From the NCBI GenBank assembly GCA_015222795.1, contig JADFVY010000100.1, positions 1 through 8,261 on the forward strand: DNA of 8,261 bases, given 5' to 3'. Shown one piece after another: positions 1 to 5,438 of this stretch. A program made the translations under genes and the position numbers. The notes beneath the pieces were generated by a model. The model made no database searches. It was not told the DNA's origin and saw only the letters and a program-made list of their open reading frames with translations. The stretch comes from Pseudomonadota bacterium (GTDB taxonomy: Bacteria > Pseudomonadota > Alphaproteobacteria > UBA8366 > JADFVY01). Position 1 is the stretch's first letter. Each line of letters begins with the position of its first letter.

Positions 1-503
1 ATTGCGAGGTGCCGGCGGAAAATATCCTGGGCGAGGAGGGGCGCGGCGTGCGCGTCCTGATGTCCGGCCTGGATTACGAGCGCTCGGTGCTGGCCGCGGG
101 GCCGACCGGCATCATGCAGGCCTGCATGGATATCGTCGTGCCCTACGTCCATGAGCGCAAACAGTTCGGCCAGGCGATCGGCGAGTTCCAGCTTATGCAG
201 GGGAAGCTCGCCGACATGTACACCACGATGAACGCGACCAGGGCCTATGTCTATGCGGTGGCCAAGGCCTGCGACAAGGGCCGGACCAGCCGCAAGGACG
301 CGGCGGGGGCGATCCTGTATGCCGCCGAGAAAGCCACCTGGATGACGCTGGAGGCAATCCAGACGCTGGGCGGCATGGGCTATGTGAACGAATCGCCGAC
401 GGGGAGGTTGCTGCGCGACGCGAAACTGTATGAGATCGGGGCCGGGACGAGCGAGATCAGGCGCATGCTGATCGGGCGGGAATTGTTCGAGGAGACGCGG
501 TAA
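1..503 (+). CDS. ivd: Isovaleryl-CoA dehydrogenase, C-terminal part (5' end outside window)
   Basis: This FAD-dependent acyl-CoA dehydrogenase oxidises isovaleryl-CoA to 3-methylcrotonyl-CoA in leucine breakdown and passes electrons to ETF. The reading frame is open from base 3, so about 166 C-terminal residues are present of a family length near 390; the N-terminal and middle domains lie upstream. The visible part is the C-terminal helical domain, with the family signatures RKQFGQAIGEFQLMQGKLAD, QTLGGMGY and LRDAKLYEIGAGTSEIRR. Two residues single out the isovaleryl subfamily. The Glu codon at 78-80 (in GLDYERSVLA) matches catalytic Glu254 of human IVD. The residue where MCAD-type enzymes carry their catalytic Glu is Ala (codon 441-443, in GAGTSE). 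The stop codon overlaps the next start (TAATG), so the downstream gene is probably translationally coupled. The presence of mccB later in the window supports the assignment. Confidence 0.93.
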   Translation, partial: CEVPAENILGEEGRGVRVLMSGLDYERSVLAAGPTGIMQACMDIVVPYVHERKQFGQAIGEFQLMQGKLADMYTTMNATRAYVYAVAKACDKGRTSRKDAAGAILYAAEKATWMTLEAIQTLGGMGYVNESPTGRLLRDAKLYEIGAGTSEIRRMLIGRELFEETR

Positions 504-685
504 TGGCGTTGGAAATGCGGACTATTTGCGAGAAATGCGAGACCGGGCTCGGTCATGATACGGAGGCGCATATCTGTTCCTTTGAATGCACATTCTGCGG
601 CCCCTGCACGGAGGCGATGGATCGCGTCTGTCCGAATTGCGGCGGCGAACTGGTGCGGCGGCCTCGGCGAAAAACGGAAGGTTGA
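503..685 (+). CDS. DUF1272 family small cysteine-rich (probable zinc-binding) protein
   Basis: This 60-residue protein matches the DUF1272 family in length and pattern: an N-terminal LEMR, the motif ICSFECTFC, and an end like CPNCGGELVRRPRR. It has eight cysteines, at residues 9, 12, 25, 29, 32, 35, 43 and 46, including CxxC pairs at 9/12 and 43/46. That spacing suggests two structural zinc sites in a small treble-clef or RING-like fold. The function is unknown and no catalytic residues can be named. The ATG shares its A with the stop codon of ivd (TAATG), and GAGGAG at 489-494 inside ivd sits 8 bases upstream as ribosome-binding site, so it is almost certainly co-translated with ivd. The gene ends 4 bases before the cupin start. 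The assignment as a real gene is firm despite its size, because the family pattern runs through the whole length. Confidence 0.88.
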   Translation: MALEMRTICEKCETGLGHDTEAHICSFECTFCGPCTEAMDRVCPNCGGELVRRPRRKTEG

Positions 686-689
686 GACG

Positions 690-1172
690 ATGAACGACAA
701 GAACAAACCCGCGGCGATCGATCCGCACACGGTGGAGGCGCGCCATGGCACCGGTTATCCCGCGCCGTTTGACGCGGATTGCACCCAGCGCGAAAAGAGG
801 CGGCTGGGCGATGCGTTCGCTTTGACGCAGTTCGGGGTGAACATGACCCATCTGTCACCGGGGCAGATGTCGGCCCAGCGCCACTGGCATAGCCGCGAGG
901 ACGAATTCACCATGGTGCTGGAAGGCGAGCTGGTGCTGGTCACCGACGCGGGCGAGCAGACGGTGCGCGCCGGCATGGTGATGGGTTTTTCCGCCGGCGC
1001 CGAAAACGGGCACCACCTGGTCAACCGCACGGACAGCGTCGCGGTCTATCTGGAGGTCGGCAGCCGCGACCCGCGCGACGAATGCGATTATCCGGACATC
1101 GATATGCTGGTGCGGCTGGTCGACGGCGAGCAGATATTCGTCCACAAGGACGGCACGCCCTACGATGAGTGA
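690..1172 (+). CDS. Cupin domain-containing protein
   Basis: A single-domain cupin of 160 residues. Cupin motif 1 is clear around residues 59-80: His65 and His67 of HWH, then Glu72, then the Gly of LEGE, the usual metal ligands and turn of the beta-barrel. Motif 2 is weaker (about residues 95-112): the Pro-x-Gly is not conserved, but His108/His109 and Asn112 remain, so metal binding is likely. Proteins of this type are often annotated as cupins or auxin-binding-like, and their substrate is unknown. The start at 690 is preferred over an in-frame ATG at 555, because 555 lies deep inside the DUF1272 gene and the added residues look like out-of-frame translation. GGAAGG at 676-681 also lies 8 bases before 690. 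The 3' end overlaps the nucleotidyltransferase by 8 bases, implying coupled translation. No enzymatic role can be assigned from sequence alone. Confidence 0.87.
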   Translation: MNDKNKPAAIDPHTVEARHGTGYPAPFDADCTQREKRRLGDAFALTQFGVNMTHLSPGQMSAQRHWHSREDEFTMVLEGELVLVTDAGEQTVRAGMVMGFSAGAENGHHLVNRTDSVAVYLEVGSRDPRDECDYPDIDMLVRLVDGEQIFVHKDGTPYDE

Positions 1173-1974
1173 GGCGCCGCCATCCCATGTCGCGCCGGAT
1201 ATGCGCGCGGCGATTATCCAGCGCCTGACCGAGGTCGAGGCGCGTCATGGCGTGCGGGTGCTGTACGCCATCGAATCGGGCAGCCGGGCCTGGGGCTTTC
1301 CCTCGCCGGACAGCGATTATGACGTTCGTTTCATCTATGCCCATCCACGCGATTGGTATCTCTCGGTAAACGAGGCGCGCGACGTGATCGAGGAGGGCGT
1401 CGACGAAATGGATTTCGACGTCGCCGGCTGGGATCTGCGCAAGGCGTTGCGGCTGTTTTTGAAAGCGAATCCGGCACTGTGGGAATGGTTGGTCTCGCCG
1501 ATTACCTATCGCGACGACGGTGGGGTCGCGCGGCGCCTGCGCGAGATCGCGGCCGAGGGTTATTCGCTGAAGGCGCTGGCCTATCACTATCTGCACATTG
1601 CCCAGGAAAAGGAACGCCGCCAGATCGCCGCGAAGACGACCGTCAAGGCCAAGAAATACGTTTATGCCCTGCGGCCGTTGCTGGCGCTGGACTGGCTGCG
1701 CGAAAACCAGACCCTGCCGCCCATGGCGATGCCGGAAGTCATGACCGGCGTGACCCTGGCCGACGATGTGCGCCAGGCGATCGTGGGGCTTGTGGAACAT
1801 AAGGCCGTAACGCCCGAAGGCGCGCCGGTGGACCGCATCCCCCTGCTGGACGAATGGATGGACGAGGCGTACGAGAGGGGCCGCGCCTACGCCGACATCG
1901 CTCCGGTGCGCCAGACCGAGCGCGAGGCGCTGGATACGCTCTTCCGAGAGATCGTACTGGGCGAGGGCGGGTGA
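1165..1974 (+). CDS. RlaP/YcgL-type nucleotidyltransferase (polymerase-beta fold)
   Basis: A protein of 269 residues from the nucleotidyltransferase family typified by Bacillus YcgL and RlaP (RNA-ligase-associated pol beta). The signature is plain: GSRAWGFPSPDSDYDVRFIY at residues 39-58, with Gly39-Ser40 and Asp51/Asp53 as the nucleotide- and metal-binding set. A third carboxylate is probably Asp83 or Asp85 in DEMDFDVAGWDL. Further family patterns are NPALWEWLVSPITY (about 102-115) and a helical C-terminal half. The family is expected to transfer a nucleotide to an unknown acceptor; the substrate is not known. The ATG lies inside the end of the cupin gene (8-bp overlap). No good Shine-Dalgarno is visible at normal spacing, which fits translational coupling. 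No RNA ligase gene is visible in this window. The next gene is 204 bases away, so this is likely the last gene of the ivd-led unit. Confidence 0.88.
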   Translation: MSEAPPSHVAPDMRAAIIQRLTEVEARHGVRVLYAIESGSRAWGFPSPDSDYDVRFIYAHPRDWYLSVNEARDVIEEGVDEMDFDVAGWDLRKALRLFLKANPALWEWLVSPITYRDDGGVARRLREIAAEGYSLKALAYHYLHIAQEKERRQIAAKTTVKAKKYVYALRPLLALDWLRENQTLPPMAMPEVMTGVTLADDVRQAIVGLVEHKAVTPEGAPVDRIPLLDEWMDEAYERGRAYADIAPVRQTEREALDTLFREIVLGEGG

Positions 1975-1989
1975 CCGGGAATGATAAAG

Positions 1990-2061
1990 TTTGACCACAG
2001 AGGCACAGAGACACAGAGGAAATTTTCTTATCAGCGGCCCTCTGCGTATTTCTCACTCAAA
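1990..2061. repeat. CACAGAGR tandem/inverted dispersed-repeat element, partly decayed
   Basis: Three consecutive 8-bp units stand at 1996-2019 (CACAGAGG, CACAGAGA, CACAGAGG). The segment CCTCTGCGT at 2039-2047 is the inverse of ACACAGAGG at 2011-2019 with one mismatch. The ends TTTGA (1990-1994) and TCAAA (2057-2061) are also inverse to one another. The right half matches the left poorly beyond that, so the element looks degraded. I recall similar CACAGAGACACAGAGG intergenic repeats from many unrelated bacteria, but copy number in this genome cannot be seen here. It starts 15 bases after the nucleotidyltransferase stop codon. Confidence 0.7.
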
Positions 2062-2063
2062 AT

Positions 2064-2146
2064 GTCATTGCGAGGCGCGAAGCAACGAAGCAATCCAGAA
2101 ACTCGGAAATGCTGGATTGCCGCGGCGCTACGCGCCTCGCAATGAC
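2064..2146. repeat. REP-like palindromic hairpin repeat (35-bp arms, 13-nt loop)
   Basis: The arms are 2064-2098 and 2112-2146. They begin with GTCATTGCGAGGCGCG and end with the inverse, matching at 30 of 35 positions; the five mismatches lie in the middle (the AAGCAACGAA side against the other arm). The loop is 2099-2111. The sequence type, GTCATTGCGAGG... with GCAATCCAG, resembles a widespread bacterial intergenic palindrome that I recognise from many genomes. In RNA it would form a long stem that could stop or pause transcription, or stabilise mRNA ends, between the nucleotidyltransferase and the thiolase. It lacks a run of T directly after the stem, so it is not a textbook terminator. Confidence 0.8.
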
Positions 2147-2166
2147 GATTTTACACTATACGTCAC

Positions 2167-2172
2167 AAGGAG
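2167..2172 (+). promoter_or_regulatory. Strong ribosome-binding site of the thiolase gene
   Basis: AAGGAG lies 6 bases before the ATG at 2179, the best Shine-Dalgarno match in the window, and it fixes the thiolase start. The AT-rich stretch just before it (TTTTACACTATACG, 2149-2162) could hold a -10 element, but no convincing -35 lies at the right distance, so I do not call a promoter. Confidence 0.75.
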
Positions 2173-2178
2173 TTATCC

Positions 2179-3363
2179 ATGACCGACCCTATCGTTATCG
2201 CCGCCGCCGCCCGCACGCCGATGGGCGGGTTTCAGGGCGAATTATCCGCCGTCACCGCGCCGAAACTGGGCGCTACCGCCATCGAGGCCGCGCTGGAACG
2301 CGCGGGCGTTAAGGGTGCGGAGGTTGGCGAGGTCGTTATGGGCTGTGTGCTGCCGGCCGGGATGGGGCAGGCGCCGGCGCGCCAGGCATCCTTCGGCGCG
2401 GGTATTCCCGAGGCCGTGGGCTGCACCACGATCAACAAGATGTGCGGATCAGGCATGAAGGCGGCGATGTTCGGGCATGATCTGATCGCCGCGGGCTCGG
2501 CCGAGATCGTGGTGGCCGGCGGGCTGGAAAGCATGTCGAACGCACCCTACCTGCTGGACAAGGCACGCGGCGGTTACCGCCTTGGAAACGGCAAGATCTA
2601 TGACCATATGTTCATTGACGGGCTGGAGGACGCCTACGAGCCGGGCAAGCTGATGGGCGCCTACGCCGAGGACACGGCTGAACGCTATCAGTTCACTCGC
2701 GAGGCCCAGGACGATTTCGCCATCACCTCGCTGAAGCGGGCGCAAATGGCGACCGGGGATGGCTCCTTCGCCGGCGAGATCGCGGCGGTTACGATCAAGA
2801 CCCGCAAGGGCGAGGTTACGGTGGAGACCGACGAGCAGCCGCGCAATGCCAACCTGGAGAAGATACCCACGCTGAAGCCAGCCTTCCGTGAGGGCGGCAC
2901 GGTGACGGCGGCCAATTCCAGCTCGATCTCCGACGGGGCGGCGGCGCTGGTGATGATGCGCATGAGCGAGGCCGAGAGGCGCGGCGTGACCCCGCTGGCC
3001 ATCCTGCGCGGCCACGCGACCCACGCCCAGGCGCCGGCCTGGTTCACCACCGCGCCGATCGATGCGGTCGCCAAGCTGCTGGAGCGCGTCGGGTGGGACA
3101 AGGACGATGTCGGCCTGTACGAGATCAACGAGGCCTTCGCAGTGGTCACCATGGCGGCGATGCGGGATCTGGATATTCCGCATGACAAGATGAACGTGCA
3201 TGGCGGGGCCTGCGCGCTGGGCCATCCGGTCGGCGCGTCCGGCGCGCGCATCATGGCGACCCTGATGGCGGCCATGGCGAAATACGATGTGAACCGCGGC
3301 GTGGCGTCGCTTTGCATCGGCGGTGGCGAGGCCACGGCCGTTGCGCTGGAAAGGGTGCATTGA
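2179..3363 (+). CDS. Acetyl-CoA acetyltransferase (thiolase)
   Basis: A complete 394-residue thiolase of normal family length. It cleaves acetoacetyl-CoA into two acetyl-CoA, the last step after HMG-CoA lyase in leucine degradation; the reverse condensation is also possible. The catalytic set is intact: Cys89 in NKMCGSGMKA (acyl-enzyme nucleophile), His349 in CALGHPVGASGAR, and Cys379 in LCIGGGEA. These sit one residue beyond the well-known Zoogloea numbering (89/348/378 type). The NEAFAVV motif, also conserved in the family, is present near residue 317. AAGGAG 6 bases upstream supports the start, and no signal peptide is seen, so it is cytosolic. Its position between ivd and mccB points to branched-chain or ketone-body catabolism rather than polyhydroxybutyrate synthesis, since no phaB or phaC is nearby. 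A broader-chain thiolase cannot be fully excluded. The next gene starts 2 bases after the stop. Confidence 0.93.
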   Translation: MTDPIVIAAAARTPMGGFQGELSAVTAPKLGATAIEAALERAGVKGAEVGEVVMGCVLPAGMGQAPARQASFGAGIPEAVGCTTINKMCGSGMKAAMFGHDLIAAGSAEIVVAGGLESMSNAPYLLDKARGGYRLGNGKIYDHMFIDGLEDAYEPGKLMGAYAEDTAERYQFTREAQDDFAITSLKRAQMATGDGSFAGEIAAVTIKTRKGEVTVETDEQPRNANLEKIPTLKPAFREGGTVTAANSSSISDGAAALVMMRMSEAERRGVTPLAILRGHATHAQAPAWFTTAPIDAVAKLLERVGWDKDDVGLYEINEAFAVVTMAAMRDLDIPHDKMNVHGGACALGHPVGASGARIMATLMAAMAKYDVNRGVASLCIGGGEATAVALERVH

Positions 3364-3365
3364 TC

Positions 3366-3989
3366 ATGGGTGAACTGGTTACGATCCCCGCGCGGCGGGG
3401 CAAGGCGGCGCGGGTGCTCAAGGGCGGGACCATCAAGGTCATCAACACCCATGGGAGCCAAGTCGTCGATACCTGGGCCTTCAGTCACGACGAACCCTGG
3501 GAATTCATGTCGATGGAGCATATGCGGGTCGCCATGGGCAGTATCTTCCCCAAGGTCGGCGATGCGCTGGTCACCAACCGCCGCCGGCCGATTCTGACGC
3601 TGTTGGAGGACACCTCGCCGGGCATCCACGACACACTGATGGCGGCTTGCGATAAATACCGTTACCAGTTGCTGGGATGCGCGGACGATCACGAAAACTG
3701 CACTGATAATCTGCATATGGCGCTGGGGGAAATCGCTTTCACTGCCCAGGAAACGCCGTCGCCGTTGAATCTGTGGATGAATATCCCGGTCTATGACGGC
3801 GGCGGGCTGGACTATCTGCCGCCGGTCTCGAAACCCGGCGATTATGTGGTTTTCCGGGCCGAGATGGACGCGGTGATCGCCTTTTCTTCCTGCCCGCAGG
3901 ATCAGGTGCCGGTCAATGGAGTGGACTGTACGCCGGTCGAGGCGCATTTCGAAATTCTTTCAATCGGGGCGGTGGGCGTAAACGGTTAA
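3366..3989 (+). CDS. DUF1989 / urea-carboxylase-associated family protein
   Basis: A 207-residue protein with the DUF1989 pattern: an N-terminal IPARRGKAARVLKG, GSQVVDTWAF (30-39), the MEHMR region (50-54), GIHDT (86-90), HENCTDNL (109-116), SPLNLWMNIPV (132-142), KPGDYVVFRAEMDAV (156-170) and SSCPQDQ near 174. Relatives occur beside urea carboxylase, and members CgdA/CgdB form carboxyguanidine deiminase in guanidine use. Other members stand alone and are uncharacterised. Conserved His88, Cys112 and Cys176 are candidate metal or catalytic residues, though I cannot verify which. The start at 3366 is chosen over an upstream in-frame ATG at 3312, which lies inside the thiolase gene and adds a basic stretch unlike the family; GGAAAGGG at 3348-3355 lies 10 bases before 3366. 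The 2-base gap to the thiolase implies co-transcription. No urea carboxylase, allophanate hydrolase or guanidine riboswitch is visible, so a nitrogen role is only a possibility. Confidence 0.85.
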   Translation: MGELVTIPARRGKAARVLKGGTIKVINTHGSQVVDTWAFSHDEPWEFMSMEHMRVAMGSIFPKVGDALVTNRRRPILTLLEDTSPGIHDTLMAACDKYRYQLLGCADDHENCTDNLHMALGEIAFTAQETPSPLNLWMNIPVYDGGGLDYLPPVSKPGDYVVFRAEMDAVIAFSSCPQDQVPVNGVDCTPVEAHFEILSIGAVGVNG

Positions 3990-4022
3990 TTTGCAAAGAG
4001 ATGTTAGAATAAAGCCTTGGAG

Positions 4023-4721
4023 ATGTGGAATTTGCGAATTTTGCGCGAAATGGCGTGGAGCTGGCCGCTTCTGGTGGCCGGGGTCATTATTTTCGGACTT
4101 GCCGGAGCGATGCCGGCAGCGGCCAAGAGCTTGCGCCTGGAACCGGTGGACGAGGCGTCCGGAAATCCGGCGTTCGCGACCTGGCGCGCGGCCCTGCTGG
4201 AGGCGGTGCGCGGCCGCGACACGGATTTTGTGGTCGCCCAGGCCGCACGGGAAATAAGGCTTTCCTTCGGCGGCGATTATGGGCGCGACTATTTCCGCCA
4301 GGCCCTGACCGGCGAGGAATATTGGCAGGGCGAGGTTTATTGGCGGGAGTTGCAGACCGTGCTGGAACTCGGCGGCGTGTTTATGAATGACGGGGCCTTC
4401 TGTACGCCTTATTTGGCCTGTATCGACGTGCCGGGCTGTCCGGACTGCGATCCTTTCGAGACGGTCTTCGTCATCAGGGCGGACGCCGTGGGGCGCGCGG
4501 AACCGGATCGCGACGCGCCGGTGGTGGCGAACCTGTCCTGGGACGTTTTGCAGATGGACTATGAAGCGGCGGGCGCGGAAGGCTGGCATGCGGTAAAGCT
4601 GCCGATCGGGCGGACGATTTATCTGTCGGCCATGGATTCGCGAACGGCCGTGGATTACCGCGCCAGGTTCGAAAAGACCGCCGAAGGGTGGCAAATGACG
4701 GTGTTTATCGCAGGCGACTAA
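4023..4721 (+). CDS. Exported protein of unknown function with SH3-like C-terminal region
   Basis: A 232-residue protein with a clear Sec-type signal peptide: a basic N-terminus (Arg5, Arg8), a hydrophobic core around residues 11-29, and a probable cleavage site after PAAA (residue 34). The mature protein should be periplasmic. An N-terminal helical part (about 50-95, with RDTDFVVAQ and IRLSFGGDYGRDYF) is followed by FCTPYLACIDVPGCPDCDPF, with four cysteines at 127, 133, 139 and 142. A beta-rich part with an SH3-like look (about 147-205) follows, and the end is RARFEKTAEGWQMTVFIAGD. Similar architectures occur in alphaproteobacterial hypothetical proteins; no enzyme motif is seen. The cysteine cluster could form disulphides or bind a metal. 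The start is uncertain: ATG 4023 has GGAG directly against it, TTG 4017 is two codons upstream in frame, and ATG 4050 would shorten the basic region but still leave a signal. The gene follows the DUF1989 stop by 33 bases and precedes the SDR by 19. Confidence 0.78.
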   Translation: MWNLRILREMAWSWPLLVAGVIIFGLAGAMPAAAKSLRLEPVDEASGNPAFATWRAALLEAVRGRDTDFVVAQAAREIRLSFGGDYGRDYFRQALTGEEYWQGEVYWRELQTVLELGGVFMNDGAFCTPYLACIDVPGCPDCDPFETVFVIRADAVGRAEPDRDAPVVANLSWDVLQMDYEAAGAEGWHAVKLPIGRTIYLSAMDSRTAVDYRARFEKTAEGWQMTVFIAGD

Positions 4722-4740
4722 AGAGAGAGAAACAGAGAAT

Positions 4741-5406
4741 ATGTCGACAGTTCTGATTACCGGCGCCAGCCGGGGTATAGGCGGCGAGCTCGCCAGGCAA
4801 TATGCCGCCGACGGCTGGCGCGTGATCGCCACCTGCCGCGACCCGGCGCAATATGACGGCGAGGGCGAGGTTCATGCGCTGGACGTTACCGATGGCGCCA
4901 GCGTGGCCGCGCTGGGGAAAGCCATGGCGGGCGAGACGATCGACCTGTTGATCAACAATGCCGGCATCTACGGCCCGCGCAGCCTGCCTTTCGACGCGCT
5001 GGATTACGACGCCTGGGGGGAAGTGCTGCGCACCAACCTGATGGGGCCAATGCGCGTCGCCGCGGCGCTGGCTGGACCGGTGATGGCGTCGCAACAGAAA
5101 AAGATGGTTTTTATTTCCAGTAAAGTCGGGAGTATTTCCGACAATACAAGCGGAGGATCGTATATATATAGATCCTCAAAGACAGCCTTGAATATGGCTG
5201 TCAAAAGTCTTTCGCTTGATCTTTCCGGGAAAGGGGTTATTACTTTGTTGTTGCATCCCGGGTGGGTTCAAACGGATATGGGTGGCACGTCCGCCCTGAT
5301 CGATACAGTAACAAGCGTTACCGGTATGCGCGCGGTTATTGAAGGCGCGGGCGCGGCCGATAGCGGCCGGTTTTTCAATTACGACGGAACCGAACTGCCC
5401 TGGTAG
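4741..5406 (+). CDS. SDR family NAD(P)-dependent oxidoreductase (C-factor-like)
   Basis: A classical short-chain dehydrogenase of 221 residues with a Rossmann fold and all key motifs: TGASRGIG (7-14) for the dinucleotide, Asp48 in LDVTD, NNAG (72-75), Asn99, Ser130 in SSKVGSI, and Tyr143/Lys147 in YRSSK. HPGWVQTDMGG (172-182) is typical of the CsgA/C-factor-like SDR group, as is the short C-terminus ending NYDGTELPW. It should reduce or oxidise a carbonyl/alcohol pair with NAD(P)H; the substrate is unknown. Only a weak purine-rich site (AAGAGAGAGA, 4721-4730) precedes the ATG. Codons for residues about 119-185 differ sharply from the rest: ATA, AGA, AGT, ACA, TTG and CTT appear, and GC falls to about 42% over 5101-5280, against about 68% over 4861-4920. 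The reading frame and catalytic residues are intact, so the gene looks functional. Confidence 0.9.
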   Translation: MSTVLITGASRGIGGELARQYAADGWRVIATCRDPAQYDGEGEVHALDVTDGASVAALGKAMAGETIDLLINNAGIYGPRSLPFDALDYDAWGEVLRTNLMGPMRVAAALAGPVMASQQKKMVFISSKVGSISDNTSGGSYIYRSSKTALNMAVKSLSLDLSGKGVITLLLHPGWVQTDMGGTSALIDTVTSVTGMRAVIEGAGAADSGRFFNYDGTELPW

Positions 5407-5414
5407 GCGGTTCC
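5386..5414 (+). terminator. Possible weak terminator or processing hairpin at the SDR 3' end
   Basis: GGAACCG (5386-5392) and CGGTTCC (5408-5414) form a perfect 7-bp inverted repeat around a 15-nt loop, followed by TTAATT. The SDR stop codon (5404-5406) lies in the loop region. The T-run is short and interrupted, so any termination would be partial. The metallophosphoesterase gene starts 24 bases further on. Confidence 0.35.
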
Positions 5415-5438
5415 TTAATTGTCAGGAGAGTTTAGAGT

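Noticed and set aside
555..689. Upstream in-frame start that would extend the cupin protein by 45 residues
   Set aside because: The extension overlaps almost all of the DUF1272 gene and does not resemble cupin N-termini; the ATG at 690 has a proper ribosome-binding site.
1021..1998. Reverse-strand open frame (325 codons) opposite the nucleotidyltransferase
   Set aside because: The translation is rich in Arg, Gly, His and Pro with no domain pattern, which is typical of an antisense shadow; the + strand gene carries clear catalytic motifs.
1996..2019. Three 8-bp units considered as a CRISPR-like or regulatory iteron array
   Set aside because: The units are directly adjacent with no spacers and are too few and short for CRISPR; they fit a dispersed intergenic repeat better than iterons, and no replication gene is near.
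2112..2178. Possible promoter for the thiolase in the TTTTACACTATACG stretch
   Set aside because: A -10-like hexamer exists, but no -35-like hexamer lies 16-18 bases upstream, where the palindrome arm sits.
3312..3365. Upstream in-frame start for the DUF1989 gene
   Set aside because: The added residues are encoded within the thiolase 3' end in another frame and are unlike the family; ATG 3366 follows the thiolase stop directly.
2688..3947. Long reverse-strand open frame (419 codons) across the thiolase and DUF1989 genes
   Set aside because: It lies opposite two genes with intact family motifs, its translation shows no recognisable domain, and long antisense frames are expected in GC-rich coding DNA.
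5229..5260. Further short stem-loops after the three SDR hairpins
   Set aside because: Stems of five bases or fewer are expected by chance at this density.
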